Notes: generated from the letters alone by a model not told the origin. A stretch of DNA of 64,000 nucleotides from Archangium sp. (GCA_030681645.1 JAUXRX010000001.1:142095-206094), one strand, 5' to 3'; shown: positions 1 to 8,940, counted from the stretch's first letter. Made by a program: numbers and translations.

Positions 1-1
1 G

Positions 2-28
2 GCGAACTTCGCGAACTTCGCGAACTTC
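2..28. repeat. Three tandem copies of a 9-bp unit
   Basis: Three exact head-to-tail copies of GCGAACTTC lie at the very left edge of the window. The array may continue outside the window. No function can be assigned. Confidence 0.7.
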
Positions 29-87
29 TGCATGCGGTACCTCGTGCGTGGGAACGATCGAAACATCTTTCCACCGTGCGCCTCGTC

Positions 88-114
88 GACGTCATGCAAT
101 TGCTGCATGACGTC
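88..114. promoter_or_regulatory. Perfect 11-bp inverted repeat, operator-like
   Basis: GACGTCATGCA at 88-98 is followed by five bases and then its exact reverse complement TGCATGACGTC at 104-114. Two matched 11-bp arms with a short spacer look like the binding site of a dimeric regulator. A 5-nt loop hairpin is also possible, but there is no T tract to make a terminator. No intact gene lies immediately downstream, so the target is unknown. Confidence 0.4.
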
Positions 115-207
115 CGGAGGCGGCGTCCGCACGGCCAATCCCTGCACGGGATGAACGCGTTCACGAAGGGAGCATGGCCATGTGGAACTCGAGGAAGAAG
201 TCCATGA

Positions 208-258
208 GGGACCTGGACGGGCACCACCTTCACCGTGCTGCTCCCCGCGGCGACCTGA
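208..258 (+). pseudogene. Possible C-terminal remnant of a histidine kinase
   Basis: Reading forward from 208 gives a short peptide ending TGTTFTVLLPAAT before the TGA at 256-258. This resembles the last beta strand of many histidine-kinase ATPase domains (GTTFTVxLP). The same frame is closed by a stop at 205-207 and nothing kinase-like is visible upstream, so at most this is a decayed end. About 200 bases to the left hold no recognisable gene. The call rests on a short peptide match and is weak. Confidence 0.22.
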
Positions 259-282
259 TCGACGTTCAGAGGTCGGAGCCGA

Positions 283-656
283 TCAGAACGCCACGCCGAG
301 CCCCACGCGGAAGTGGGGGCTCCACACGAAGCCCTCGCCGTAGTCGAGGACGGCGCCGCCGACGCCCAACTGCAGGACGAAGTGACTGAAGATGAAGTTG
401 TAGCCGACCGCCGCGCCAAACCCGAAGCCGAAGGCCCGGGGCGGGTTGGTGCCCGCGATGTACGCCGCGTTGATGGACGGCCCAATCCACAAGCCGCCGG
501 GCGCGTTCCGGATGAAGTGGAACCGCAGCCCCACCTCGGGAGCGATCGCGATCACCTGGGCCGTCACGGGGGGATTGAACACGCCTCGGAACGCCACACC
601 ACGTCGAGTGCCACCTCAGGGGTCACGCGAAAGTCGTTGAGGCGAGCGCAAATCAT
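283..656 (-). pseudogene. Broken outer-membrane beta-barrel gene
   Basis: The 3' part, from a GTG at 597 to a stop at 283, reads 104 residues of alternating hydrophobic and polar strands rich in Gly and aromatics. It ends in FRVGLGVAF, a typical C-terminal barrel strand with terminal Phe. The upstream stretch from an ATG at 656 continues the same style (VTPEVALDVVW) in a different frame. This suggests a frameshift near 590-605. There is no signal peptide and no ribosome-binding site at 597. It is probably the remnant of a small porin-like barrel. A short but functional gene is the alternative. Confidence 0.42.
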
Positions 657-732
657 TCAGCCTGCAACGCCAGCCCGAAAGCTGCTGAGCGGTGACGCTC
701 CTCAGGCGTGAGCGTGGGGACCACCCGCTCAC

Positions 733-1044
733 TCAGCGCTTCGTCGCGGGAGGGATGTAGCCGCCCGGCTGAGGGCTCTTGAACGCCGGCTCGTCACCCG
801 TGAATTCCGGCTTCTCAGTGCCTTTGTAGCCCGGCATTTCCTCGAACTTGATGCCTCCGAGCATGGCGTCGAGCTGCTTCTCGGCTTCTTCCTTCGAGAT
901 GCCGATTCGCTCCTGCAGCTTGCCCAGGAAGACCTCCTTCTTGCCCTCGAGCAACTTGAGATCGTCATCGGTGAGCTTTCCCCACTTCTCCTTCAGCTTC
1001 CCGCCGACCTGTTTCGCCTGCCCCTTCAGTTGATCCCAATTCAT
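733..1044 (-). CDS. CsbD-like stress protein
   Basis: This 103-residue protein opens MNWDQLKGQAKQVGGKLKEKWG, the CsbD signature: a short, charged, Lys/Glu-rich helical protein. CsbD-like proteins are small soluble proteins induced in general stress responses, but their molecular role is not established. After residue 60 the protein carries a Pro/Gly/Glu-rich tail ending PPATKR, which makes it longer than the usual 60-70 residues. The ATG at 1044 is preceded by AAGGAGAGCGTC, a good ribosome-binding site, and this fixes the start. It is transcribed divergently from the BON-domain gene, and the 264-bp gap between them must hold both promoters. Confidence 0.85.
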   Translation of the reverse strand: MNWDQLKGQAKQVGGKLKEKWGKLTDDDLKLLEGKKEVFLGKLQERIGISKEEAEKQLDAMLGGIKFEEMPGYKGTEKPEFTGDEPAFKSPQPGGYIPPATKR

Positions 1045-1308
1045 GACGCTCTCCTTGGTGACGCGGACGCGCCCATCGCGTCCGGCGTGGAACGCCGCCT
1101 GCATCCAGATGGCCAACCGCCGCGCGCGGGGTGGAAGCCCGGAGGAACGGTGCGCAAGCGCAGTCTTTCCGTGCGCGTGCGCAGCGGTTGCTCGGGGACG
1201 AGGTCGAGACCCCGGCCGGTCGTCCGGGTCTTCGCTCTCGACCTGGTCAGCACGCCGCGGCGGCCCAATCGTTGCTGTGCGCCGCTTGTCACCCCAAAGG
1301 AGCTGCCC

Positions 1309-2358
1309 ATGAGAAATACGGTATTGAAAGCGTTTGTGTTGGTGGTCTCGCTGGCTGCGTTGCCGGCCCTCGCGGTCGTCCCGGACGGGCTGATCACCTC
1401 GAAGACCAAGCTGTCTCTGTGGACGACCGCTGGCGTGCGGAGCACCTCGGTGCACGTCGACACGGACGACGGCGTGGTCACGCTCTACGGCAAGGTCCCC
1501 ACGGCCGACCAGAAGGCCCTCGCCGAAAAGACGACGCGCGAGATTGCCGGCGTGCGCGAAGTGAAGAGCCTGCTGCAGGTCGTCGCCGAGGCGAACGAGA
1601 AGCAGATCGATCGCTCGGACAAGGAAGTGATGAAGCAGGCCGAGAAGCTGCTCAAGGCCGACGCCAGCCTCAAGGACAGCAAGATCTCGGTGAAGTCGGT
1701 CGACAAGGGCGTGGTGCTGCTGCGCGGCGAAGCCCGGACCTTCAGCGATCACCTGCGGGCCGTCGCCATCGTCGATCGCGTGCCGGGCGTGCGCCGCGTC
1801 GCCAGCGAGGTCAAAGGGCCCGAGAACTTCGGTGAAGACGAGCGCGTCACCTTCCTCGCCCCGCTCAAGCCCGCCGCCGAACCTCACCCCGGTGGCACGG
1901 ACCTGGGCATTTCGGTCGCGGTGAAGTTGCGGCTGCTCACGGCCGCGCAGATTCCCTCGACGGAGATCAGCGTGGACACCCAGGACAACGTGGTCACGCT
2001 CTTCGGCATCGTTCCCACCGCTGACGTGAAGAACGCCGCGGCGGCCGAAGCCGGCAAGGTCGCGGGCGTGGCCCGGGTTCAGAACCAGCTCGAGGTGGTG
2101 GCCACCAGCCAGAAGAAGGCGGTCGACGCGAAGGACGACGACATCAGCCGGGACCTCGCTTTGGCGTTCAAGGATCGACCCGAATACAAGGGCATCACCA
2201 CTTCGGTGAAGAACGGCGCCGTGCTGCTGACGGGCACCATCAATTCCAAGTGGGACGAGATCGCCGCCGTCCGGCTGGCCCACCATGTCCCCGGCGTTCG
2301 CTCGGTGGACGACCGGCTCAAGTTCGACCTGAAGCCGGACGAGTCGCTCCGCTACTAG
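1309..2358 (+). CDS. Exported protein with four BON domains
   Basis: The protein has 349 residues and an N-terminal signal peptide (cleavage near ALPALA, residues 15-22). Four BON modules follow, at about 27-92, 107-170, 198-262 and 275-345. Each shows the BON pattern of VxVDTxDxVVTLxGxVPT followed by a helix and a GVxxVxxxL strand. BON domains occur in OsmY-type periplasmic proteins and are thought to bind phospholipid or other envelope surfaces. AAAGGAG seven bases before the ATG supports the start. The neighbours, a CsbD-like stress protein and a tiny membrane peptide, fit an envelope or osmotic stress locus. That grouping is inferred from position only. Confidence 0.88.
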   Translation: MRNTVLKAFVLVVSLAALPALAVVPDGLITSKTKLSLWTTAGVRSTSVHVDTDDGVVTLYGKVPTADQKALAEKTTREIAGVREVKSLLQVVAEANEKQIDRSDKEVMKQAEKLLKADASLKDSKISVKSVDKGVVLLRGEARTFSDHLRAVAIVDRVPGVRRVASEVKGPENFGEDERVTFLAPLKPAAEPHPGGTDLGISVAVKLRLLTAAQIPSTEISVDTQDNVVTLFGIVPTADVKNAAAAEAGKVAGVARVQNQLEVVATSQKKAVDAKDDDISRDLALAFKDRPEYKGITTSVKNGAVLLTGTINSKWDEIAAVRLAHHVPGVRSVDDRLKFDLKPDESLRY

Positions 2359-2452
2359 CCACCCGGGCTCGAAAACTGCAGCACTCCTGCCTGGTGCCGG
2401 ACGCGAGCCCGGCACCAGGCCGGCTCAACAAGGGCTGGGAAAGGTGCACGTC

Positions 2453-2542
2453 ATGAGCAACACCACGCTGATCATCCTCATCGTTCTGGCCCTCATTCTG
2501 TTTGGCGGTGGCGGCGGCTACTACTGGAGCCGCCGGCACTGA
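2453..2542 (+). CDS. 29-aa single-pass membrane peptide, DUF3309-like
   Basis: The open frame encodes MSNTTLIILIVLALILFG followed by a Gly run, YYWSRRH and stop. It is one hydrophobic helix with a short polar, positively charged C-terminus. Its layout matches the tiny DUF3309-type membrane proteins common in Proteobacteria. It begins 94 bp after the BON protein and GGGAAAGG lies upstream of the ATG, so it may be cotranscribed with it. Such short genes are normally missed by annotation. The function of the family is unknown. Confidence 0.65.
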   Translation: MSNTTLIILIVLALILFGGGGGYYWSRRH

Positions 2543-2689
2543 AAATCTCTCGCTTCAAGAGCGCTTCATCAGCTGAACGCTACATGCCCGGCACCCTCCG
2601 TGCGTCGGGAGCGGGAAGCGTGGAGCCCTGCTCGTCAACGAGGCAGCCGCTTCTCGGGGCAATCAGGCGCTCACGCGTTATGACGCCCC

Positions 2690-3310
2690 ATGAACATCGC
2701 GGTCATCGGCAGCGGACACATCGGCGCTGGGCTGGCGAAGGCCTGGGTGAAGAAGAGCCATTCCCTCGTGTTCGGCGCGCGCATCGTCGACGACCCCGAG
2801 CTCGTCACGCTCTGCGAGAGCATCGGCGCGCGCGCCACCACCATCGCCCAGGCCCCGCGCGACGCTGAGGTCGTGGTGCTCGCCATGCCCTTCGGCGCGC
2901 TCGACGAGGTGCTCGCCGCCACGGGAGGCCTCGCCGGCAAGGTGGTCATCGACTGCACCAACGCCGTCGAGCGCGGGGTGGGCCTCAAGTACGGCCACAC
3001 CACCTCGGCCGCCGAGGAGCTGCAGAAGAAGCTGCCAAAGGCGCTCGTGTTCAAGTCGTTCAACGCGCAGGGAGCGGAGAACCTCGCCAACCCCGTCTAC
3101 GGCGAGCTGCCCGCGTCGAACTTCTTCTGCGGCGACGACCCCGACGGCCGCCGGCTGGTGAAGAGCCTGGTGACCGACGTCGGCTTCGACGCGGTGGATG
3201 CGGGGCCCCTGAAGAATGCGCGCCTGCTCGAGCCGCTCATGCTGCTGTGGGTGGCGTCGTCGCAGGCGCTCGGCACGCGCGACCTCGCCTTCAGACTGCT
3301 GCGCCGATGA
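2690..3310 (+). CDS. NADPH-dependent F420-reductase-type oxidoreductase
   Basis: The 206-residue protein starts MNIAVIGSGHIGAGLA, a Rossmann nucleotide-binding loop (GxGxxG). It continues through VVLAMPFGAL and VIDCTNA, as in the family of F420-dependent NADP reductases and NADP-binding domain proteins (Pfam F420_oxidored). It lacks a separate large catalytic domain. It probably reduces or oxidises a small substrate with NADP(H). F420 use is not implied, because most bacterial members of the family are annotated only by similarity. It lies 46 bp upstream of the pterin dehydratase on the same strand. The start codon has no strong Shine-Dalgarno sequence. Confidence 0.85.
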   Translation: MNIAVIGSGHIGAGLAKAWVKKSHSLVFGARIVDDPELVTLCESIGARATTIAQAPRDAEVVVLAMPFGALDEVLAATGGLAGKVVIDCTNAVERGVGLKYGHTTSAAEELQKKLPKALVFKSFNAQGAENLANPVYGELPASNFFCGDDPDGRRLVKSLVTDVGFDAVDAGPLKNARLLEPLMLLWVASSQALGTRDLAFRLLRR

Positions 3311-3356
3311 GCGAAGGGGTCGGAGTCGAGACGCAGACCTGTACTAAGGAGCGCCC

Positions 3357-3647
3357 ATGATTCCCTCGAGCGATGCAGAGGTTCAGCAGTTCCTCGCAGC
3401 CCACCCCCTGTGGAAGCTGGAGGGCGGCGCCCTGGTGCGCACCTACGAGGCGCCCGCGTTCCTGCGCGGCATCACCTTCGTCGAGCAGATCGCGAAGCTG
3501 GCCGAGGCCGCTGACCACCACCCGGACATCGACATCCGCTGGCGGAAGATCACCCTGCGCTTCATCACCCACGACGCCGGCAACCGCGTCACCGCGATGG
3601 ACACCCGCCTCGCCGCCGAATGTGACCTCGTCTTCGCCGCGCTATGA
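3357..3647 (+). CDS. phhB: 4a-hydroxytetrahydrobiopterin dehydratase
   Basis: This 96-residue protein matches the pterin-4a-carbinolamine dehydratase (PCD/DCoH) fold. The signature FLRGITFVEQIAKLAEAADHH is visible, followed by PDIDIRW and a LRFITHDAG strand. The paired His residues of DHHPDI form the active site that dehydrates the 4a-carbinolamine made by aromatic amino-acid hydroxylases. AAGGAGCGCCC precedes the ATG at 3357. The stop codon overlaps the start of the thioesterase gene (ATGA), so the two are translationally coupled. No phenylalanine hydroxylase is present in the window. Confidence 0.92.
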   Translation: MIPSSDAEVQQFLAAHPLWKLEGGALVRTYEAPAFLRGITFVEQIAKLAEAADHHPDIDIRWRKITLRFITHDAGNRVTAMDTRLAAECDLVFAAL

Positions 3648-4420
3648 ACACCGTTCCTCCCGAGACGCTCACCTTCCCGGTCTCGCTCCAACGCCACGCC
3701 TTCGGTCCCCGCCTCGTCGCGCGCGCCGGTGACGTGTGGCGCGCCATGCAGGACGTGGTGGTGGATCAATCAGCGTCGGTGGGCTGGACCCCCGAGCGGT
3801 ACGTGCAGGCGAACACCATGTTCGTGGTGCGCACCATGACCGTGCGGCACCACCGCGAGGTGCGCATCGGGGAGGCGATGCTCGGCCGCACCTGGCCTTC
3901 CCGCGCGCGCAGGCAGATGCTCTTCACCCGCCAGGTGCGCCTCTTCGCGGGCGAAGAGCTGCTCGCCGGGGCTTCGCAGGAATGGGCGTACCTCTCGCGC
4001 GACCTGCAGCCCACCCGCGCCGGCCCGGAGATCTTCGAGGCCTTCAAGCTCATCGAGGGCTACCCCGAGGTCGAGCTGCCCTCGTTCGTCTCGCAGGCTG
4101 ATCAGAAGCGGCACGTCTTCGATTTCACCACCTGGCACGGGTGGATGGATCCGCACGGCCACGCCAACCACGCCGCGTACATCGATTATTGCGACGAGGG
4201 CGTCGCTCGCGTGGTGGCGGAAGAAGGCGGAGACCCGCAGCGCCTCGTGCCCGTGGCCGAGACCGTGCACTTCCGCGCCGCCATCGGGGCCGGCGAGCTG
4301 GTCACCGTCGAGACGAAGGCCGCGGGCCATGCCCAGGGAGCGCGCGTGTTCGAGCACCGCATCCTCACGGGCGATCGCGTGTGCGCCACCGGCACCACGG
4401 TGCGCGCGGCGGCAACGTGA
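3644..4420 (+). CDS. Double hot-dog acyl-CoA/acyl-ACP thioesterase-like protein
   Basis: The 258 residues form two tandem hot-dog domains, roughly 10-130 and 138-255. The first holds YVQANTMFVVRTMTVRHHREV. The second holds DPHGHANHAAYIDYCDEGV, the 4HBT-type pattern in which Asn and Asp/Glu activate water. This organisation resembles FatA-like acyl-ACP thioesterases. The substrate cannot be read from the sequence. The 4-bp overlap with the pterin dehydratase indicates one transcript. A copy pair of the dispersed repeat follows within 15 bp of the stop codon. Confidence 0.8.
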   Translation: MNTVPPETLTFPVSLQRHAFGPRLVARAGDVWRAMQDVVVDQSASVGWTPERYVQANTMFVVRTMTVRHHREVRIGEAMLGRTWPSRARRQMLFTRQVRLFAGEELLAGASQEWAYLSRDLQPTRAGPEIFEAFKLIEGYPEVELPSFVSQADQKRHVFDFTTWHGWMDPHGHANHAAYIDYCDEGVARVVAEEGGDPQRLVPVAETVHFRAAIGAGELVTVETKAAGHAQGARVFEHRILTGDRVCATGTTVRAAAT

Positions 4421-4434
4421 GTGTTGAGGAACGG

Positions 4435-4499
4435 CCCTCGACTCCGCTCGGGCTGAACGGATTGGGCCAGTTCCGTTCACGCCGAGCAGAGTCGAGGCG
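4435..4499. repeat. Inverted pair of dispersed repeat family 1
   Basis: The first copy (4435-4460) begins CCCTCGACTCCGCTCGG and ends TGAACGG. The second (4473-4499) is a near reverse complement (CCGTTCACGCCGAGCAGAG...). Together they can fold into a hairpin between the thioesterase and chemoreceptor genes. Other family members lie near 16420, 17371, 21998, 25601, 27131, 36796, 43811, 48645 and 54196. The layout resembles REP/BIME elements. Confidence 0.75.
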
Positions 4500-4556
4500 C
4501 CTGCCCACCGTTAGAAACTTGTACCCGCGGTGACACGGGGCGAGTCTAGGGGCCCC

Positions 4557-5879
4557 ATGCGCCGCTCCAGTGAAGACGTCGGCTTCCGCCGCCCCTCGGG
4601 CGAGCTCCCCCGCCCGCCCGAGGCGCGCCGCTCGATGTCCCTGCACTTCAAGATCCTCGTCGGCTACGTCGCGCTCGCCGCGGCCATCGTCGGCGTCTTC
4701 TACGTGGGCCAGGCGTGGGACTGGCCGCTCAAGATCACCGCCGCCTTCATCGTCACCCTCGTGCTCGCCGTCGCGCTGCCCACCGTGCTCCTGCGCGTCG
4801 AGCGCGTGAAGGTGCTCTCGCAGACCGCCCTCGAGATCTCCTCCGGCGACATCAGCCGCCGCGTCGCCATGGCCGACTCCTCGGTGCGCGACGACCTCGA
4901 CGAGCTCGCCGTGGCCATCGCCATGATGCAGGACAACCTGCGCGAGCTCGTCTCGTCCATTCAGCACACCGCCGAGTCCGTCGCAGACTCCGCCACCGCC
5001 CTCGAGGGCAACGCCGCCGGCGTCGACACCCGCGCCGCGCAGGTGGGCGAGTCGATGAAGCGCATCGCGCAGGGCGCCGAGGTGCAGAGCGCGCTGGTGA
5101 CCCGCGCGTCGCGGTCCATCACCGACATGGCCGCCGCGCTGCAGCGCACCACCGCCTCGGCCGAGGAATCGACCAAGGCCACCGCCGCCACCTCCGCCGC
5201 CGCGCTCGAGGGCAGCACCGCCGCCAGGCTCGCCAGCGAGAAGCTGCGCAAGGTCTTCAGCCGCGTCGAGGCCGCCAGCCACGAGGTGTTCAAGTTCGGC
5301 GAGAAGACGCAGGAGATCAGCAAGATCGTCGACGCCATCACCTCCGTCGCCGCGCAGACCAACCTGCTCGCCTTGAACGCCACCATCGAGGCCGCGCGCG
5401 CCGGTGAGTACGGCCGCGGCTTCGCCGTGGTCGCCGACGAGGTGCGCAAGCTCGCGGAGTCCGCCGGCAAGTCGGCCGAGGCCATCTCCCGGCTGGCGCG
5501 CGACATCTCGCAGCAGTCGACGCACGTGCTCGGCGCGATGAAGGAGGGCATCGAAGAGCTCGCCCAGTCGCGCGAGGACGTCACCACCATCGTGCGCAGC
5601 ATGGGCAGCATCAGCGACTCGGTGCGCAGCGGGGTTGAGAAGGTGTCGCAGATTCACGCCTCGGCCCGCGAGCAGCAGCAGGGCAGCGAGGCGATGGTGC
5701 AGGCGGTCAACGAGATCTCCGAGGTCGCGCGCACCAACCTGGTGGCGACCGAGGCCGTGAAGCGGGTCATCGAAGAGCAGACCACCGCGGTGCGTCAGAT
5801 GAAGAACGCCACCGAGGAGCTGACCAACCTCTCGCTCCAGCTACAGTCCGTCATCCGGCGCTTCCGCGTCGGCACCTGA
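4557..5879 (+). CDS. Methyl-accepting chemotaxis protein without sensor domain
   Basis: This 440-residue chemoreceptor has two transmembrane helices at about 32-53 and 60-84, separated by only a few residues, so there is no periplasmic ligand domain. A HAMP domain follows (about 85-138), then a coiled-coil signalling domain. The highly conserved hairpin is at about 255-300 ([20 protein letters not shown], then [13 protein letters not shown]). It would act with CheA/CheW, none of which is encoded nearby, and must sense membrane or cytoplasmic cues. The ATG at 4557 is preferred over the in-frame GTG at 4530. Repeats separate it from the upstream gene, so it probably has its own promoter. Confidence 0.93.
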   Translation: MRRSSEDVGFRRPSGELPRPPEARRSMSLHFKILVGYVALAAAIVGVFYVGQAWDWPLKITAAFIVTLVLAVALPTVLLRVERVKVLSQTALEISSGDISRRVAMADSSVRDDLDELAVAIAMMQDNLRELVSSIQHTAESVADSATALEGNAAGVDTRAAQVGESMKRIAQGAEVQSALVTRASRSITDMAAALQRTTASAEESTKATAATSAAALEGSTAARLASEKLRKVFSRVEAASHEVFKFGEKTQEISKIVDAITSVAAQTNLLALNATIEAARAGEYGRGFAVVADEVRKLAESAGKSAEAISRLARDISQQSTHVLGAMKEGIEELAQSREDVTTIVRSMGSISDSVRSGVEKVSQIHASAREQQQGSEAMVQAVNEISEVARTNLVATEAVKRVIEEQTTAVRQMKNATEELTNLSLQLQSVIRRFRVGT

Positions 5880-5898
5880 CCTTTTCGGAGGCCCCACC

Positions 5899-8424
5899 AT
5901 GCGCAGTCCGTTCCGCCTGCTGCTCGCATGGGGCGCCTTCGCGCTCATGGCGTGCCCTCCCGCGAAGCCCGCCAGCACCTGGTTCGACGTCACCGTGCAG
6001 CTCGCGCCCAGCCCGGCGTCGGTGTGCGTGAAGGTCACCACCACCGGCGGCGGCGTGACGAAGGAGACGGCCCCGCTCCCGGTCGCGGGGGCCGCCGAGG
6101 TCAACGTGCTCATCTACCAGGAAGACCTCCCCGTCTCGGTGACGCTCAAGGCGGTCGGCTACTCCGACGCCGAGTGCACCACGCCCACCGTGCCCGCCGA
6201 GGAGTCGGTTCCCGAGCGCGCCGGCTTCGCCTCGCCGCCCGCGAAGATCACCCTGCGCATGGTGAAGGGCCAGGGCCTCGACAACGACCGCGACGGCGTC
6301 TCGCCGCCCGCCGACTGCAACGACAGCAACCCCGCCATCAAGCCCGGCGCCGCGGAGCGCTGCGACGACGGCGTCGACAACGACTGCAACGCGGCGATCG
6401 ACTGCAGCGACACCACCTGCGACCTCGACCCCTGCGGCGGGGGCGCGCTGTGCATGAACAGCACCTGCGTGGAGACGGCCTGCGGCGATCGCCTCGACGG
6501 AGATCGCGACGGCACCATCGACTGCGCCGACTCCGACTGCGCCACGAAGGCGTGCGGTCCGGGCGCTGGCACGGGGGCGCAGTGCGTGGGCACCCGCTGT
6601 CACGAGCAGGCCTGTGACAACGGCGCCGATGATGATCAAGACGGGCTGAGCGACTGCCGCGACGCCGACTGTCTCGGCGCGACCTGCGGCACGGGCGGCA
6701 CCTGCGTGGCCGGCGTCGACGGTGGGGCCCAGGCGTCCTGCCGCGAGCCGAACGAGACGCTCTGCGGCGACGGCGCCGACAACGACGGCGACACGTTGGT
6801 CGACTGCGCCGACTCCGATTGCCAGGCGCGCGCCTGCGACGACGGCACGCTCTGCACCACCGGCGAGACCTGCACCGGCACCACCTGCGGCGGCGGCACC
6901 GCCGTCACCTGCGGCACACCTCCGGGCGCCTGCTTCGACCCCGCCGGCACCTGCGTGCCCGCGACCGGCCAGTGCAGCTACACCCCGCTGCCCAACACCA
7001 GCACCTGCTCCGACAATGACGCGTGCACCACCACCGATCGCTGCGATGGCAACGGCGCGTGCGTGGGCGTGGCCGTGGTGTGCGGCGCACCTCCCGGCCC
7101 GTGCTTCGCGGCCGGCGTGTGCCAGGCCGGCGCCTGCCAGTTCGCGGTGACGACGGGCGCAGCGTGCGACGACACCAACGCGTGCACCGTCGGTGATGTC
7201 TGCGCCAGCGACGGAGGGTGTGCCCCTGGCGCTCCGTCCACCTGCACGCCTGCCGAGTGCATGACCTTCACCGCGGGCGACTGCGAGGTGAACGGCACCT
7301 GTCGCTTCACCCCCGCCGGCAACACCGCCGCCTGCGACGGCGGCCTGTGCAACGGCAGCGGCGTCTGCCTGCCGGTGGATGCGGGGACTCCTGACGCGGG
7401 CACCGACGCAGGCACCGACGCGGGTACCGATGCTGGCACCGACGCGGGCGTCCCCGACGCCGGCGCGTGTGGCGCGGTGAGCGAGGCGTGCTGCGCGGGC
7501 AACACCTGCAACGCCGGCAACTGCTGCGACGGCGCGACGTGCGTCGGCAACGGCACCACCTGCTCTGGCAGCCGGGTGTGCACGGCCTCGGCCTGTCAGC
7601 CCTGTGGCGCACCGGGCCAGCAGTGCTGCCCCGGCAACGCCTGCACCGGGGGCGGCTGCTGCTCTGGCGGCAGTTGCCTCGCCTCGGGTCAGACCTCGGC
7701 CAGCGCGCTGGTCTGCTTCGGAGGCGCCATCGTGGCCTGTGGCACCAACGGCGCGCCGTGCTGTCAGAACAACGCGTGCGCGGGCTCGGGCCAGGCGTGC
7801 TGCGTGCACTCCATCTGCCGGCAGGACAACACCACCTGCGGGAGCACGTCGCTGGGCCTGTGCAACAACCGCGGCTGCCTCAACGACGGGTGCGGGGACA
7901 ACGGCCAGGTGTGCTGCGGCGGCGACCCCAACGCCAACTCGGGCGCGGCTGACTTCTGCACCAGCTCGGGCCTGAGCTGTGCCGCCTCGAACGGAAGGTG
8001 CACGGCCTGCGGCGGCGCGGGTCAGCCGTGCTGCGACGGCAACGTGTGCAACGCGGGCGGCTGCTGCAACCGCGCCACCTCGCTCTGCGTCGCGGCGGCG
8101 GCGGCGTGTCCTTCCTCGCTGGGGACGTGCTCGGCCGGCGGCTGCGGCACCTGCGGCCGCCTCGGCCAGCCACCGTGCGCGAGCGGCGTGGCGTGCACCG
8201 GGCCCTTCGCCGCCGCGCCGGCAGATGGAGGCGTGTGCGCGCCGTGTGGCGGCAATGGACAGGAATGCTGCCCCTCGGTGAGCGGCGGGTGGTGTGGTGC
8301 GCCGTACGCGTGTGCCAGCGGCAATGTGTGCCAGGCGTGCGGCGGGGCCGGACAGCCGTGCTGCCCGGGCGGTACGTGTGGTGGGGCTCGCGCGTGCTCG
8401 GCGGCGACCAACGTCTGTAACTAG
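5899..8424 (+). CDS. Large Cys-rich lipoprotein with MopE-type and CGxxGQxCC repeats
   Basis: The 841-residue protein has a lipoprotein signal ending ALMAC (Cys19). Residues 20-125 look like a beta domain. Then comes a putative metal-binding module (DNDRDGVSPPADCNDSNPA ... CDDGVDNDCN), several CDDGxDND/CADSDC repeats, and EGF-like Cys-rich stretches. A low-complexity TDAGTDAGTDAG linker sits near residue 500. The last third carries repeats of the type CGxxGQxCC-GxxC. It is probably anchored in the outer membrane and exposed, with many disulfides. The role is unknown. The C-terminal repeats closely match those of the lipoprotein at 19928-21922. It starts 19 bp after the chemoreceptor, so cotranscription is possible. 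Confidence 0.85.
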   Translation: MRSPFRLLLAWGAFALMACPPAKPASTWFDVTVQLAPSPASVCVKVTTTGGGVTKETAPLPVAGAAEVNVLIYQEDLPVSVTLKAVGYSDAECTTPTVPAEESVPERAGFASPPAKITLRMVKGQGLDNDRDGVSPPADCNDSNPAIKPGAAERCDDGVDNDCNAAIDCSDTTCDLDPCGGGALCMNSTCVETACGDRLDGDRDGTIDCADSDCATKACGPGAGTGAQCVGTRCHEQACDNGADDDQDGLSDCRDADCLGATCGTGGTCVAGVDGGAQASCREPNETLCGDGADNDGDTLVDCADSDCQARACDDGTLCTTGETCTGTTCGGGTAVTCGTPPGACFDPAGTCVPATGQCSYTPLPNTSTCSDNDACTTTDRCDGNGACVGVAVVCGAPPGPCFAAGVCQAGACQFAVTTGAACDDTNACTVGDVCASDGGCAPGAPSTCTPAECMTFTAGDCEVNGTCRFTPAGNTAACDGGLCNGSGVCLPVDAGTPDAGTDAGTDAGTDAGTDAGVPDAGACGAVSEACCAGNTCNAGNCCDGATCVGNGTTCSGSRVCTASACQPCGAPGQQCCPGNACTGGGCCSGGSCLASGQTSASALVCFGGAIVACGTNGAPCCQNNACAGSGQACCVHSICRQDNTTCGSTSLGLCNNRGCLNDGCGDNGQVCCGGDPNANSGAADFCTSSGLSCAASNGRCTACGGAGQPCCDGNVCNAGGCCNRATSLCVAAAAACPSSLGTCSAGGCGTCGRLGQPPCASGVACTGPFAAAPADGGVCAPCGGNGQECCPSVSGGWCGAPYACASGNVCQACGGAGQPCCPGGTCGGARACSAATNVCN

Positions 8425-8453
8425 ATTTTGTCCTGGGCGCTTCGGGCGATCCG

Positions 8454-8495
8454 CCCCTCACCCCAGCCCTCTCCCCGCTCCGCAGGGAGAGGGAG
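8454..8495. repeat. Dispersed repeat family 2 (REP-like)
   Basis: The element begins CCCCTCACCCCAGCCCTCTC and ends with the complementary GGGAGAGGGAG, giving a GC-rich hairpin between two convergent genes. Relatives occur at about 14073, 28495, 30927, 41559, 50709, 56364 and 62336. Its position between convergent stop codons would suit a bidirectional terminator. Confidence 0.7.
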
Positions 8496-8499
8496 ATGA

Positions 8500-8940
8500 T
8501 CAGCTGATCAACGCTCGCACCGAGGCGGCCGTTCGTCTCGCCCGGGCGATGAACCGCCACTCCGTCAGCACCAGGTGAGCCACCGCCCGCCTCGCCCGGG
8601 CGAAGAGCGTGGCGGCGATCAACCCCAGCCCCAGCAGGAGCATGACGCCGGCGAGCTCAGGCTCGTGCCGCAGCAGCTTCGAGAGCGAGACGCCGAGCAT
8701 CGCCACCATCGGCGTGACGAACAGCAACGCGAAGCCCAGCGTGGTCAAGCGCACCGCCTGCCCCGTGGTGTCCCGCGCGAGCGCACGGCGTTCCCCCTTC
8801 TCCAGGAGCTGGGCGTACGCGTCGGCTTCCCGCTCCAGCGCCTCGGCCAGCCACGAGAGCTGTTCGTCCGTGACGGGGCTCGCCTCAAGCTCCTTCAGGC
8901 GCGCCTGGGCCTGCTCCAGCGCGTCGCGTTCAGCGCTCAT
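8500..8940 (-). CDS. Two-helix membrane protein with N-terminal coiled coil
   Basis: The 146-residue protein begins with a Glu/Gln-rich helix (residues 1-55, heptad-like). Two hydrophobic segments follow, at about 65-90 and 95-115, then a basic C-terminal helix rich in Arg. I do not recognise the family. Its ATG lies inside the stop of the upstream gene (ATGA overlap at 8937-8940). It is therefore the third gene of a unit that begins with a Ser/Thr kinase, and may be a membrane partner or target of that kinase. That role is inferred only from position. Its own stop codon forms the palindrome TGATCA. Confidence 0.72.
   Translation of the reverse strand: MSAERDALEQAQARLKELEASPVTDEQLSWLAEALEREADAYAQLLEKGERRALARDTTGQAVRLTTLGFALLFVTPMVAMLGVSLSKLLRHEPELAGVMLLLGLGLIAATLFARARRAVAHLVLTEWRFIARARRTAASVRALIS

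Noticed and set aside
1045..2415. Long minus-strand frame over the BON-domain gene
   Set aside because: Only its last part (733-1044) has a real protein family (CsbD-like) and a ribosome-binding site. The rest is antisense to a clear gene.
5851..7809. Long minus-strand frame antisense to the Cys-rich lipoprotein
   Set aside because: It is an Ala/Arg/Gly-rich shadow frame typical of high-GC DNA, without family or start signal.
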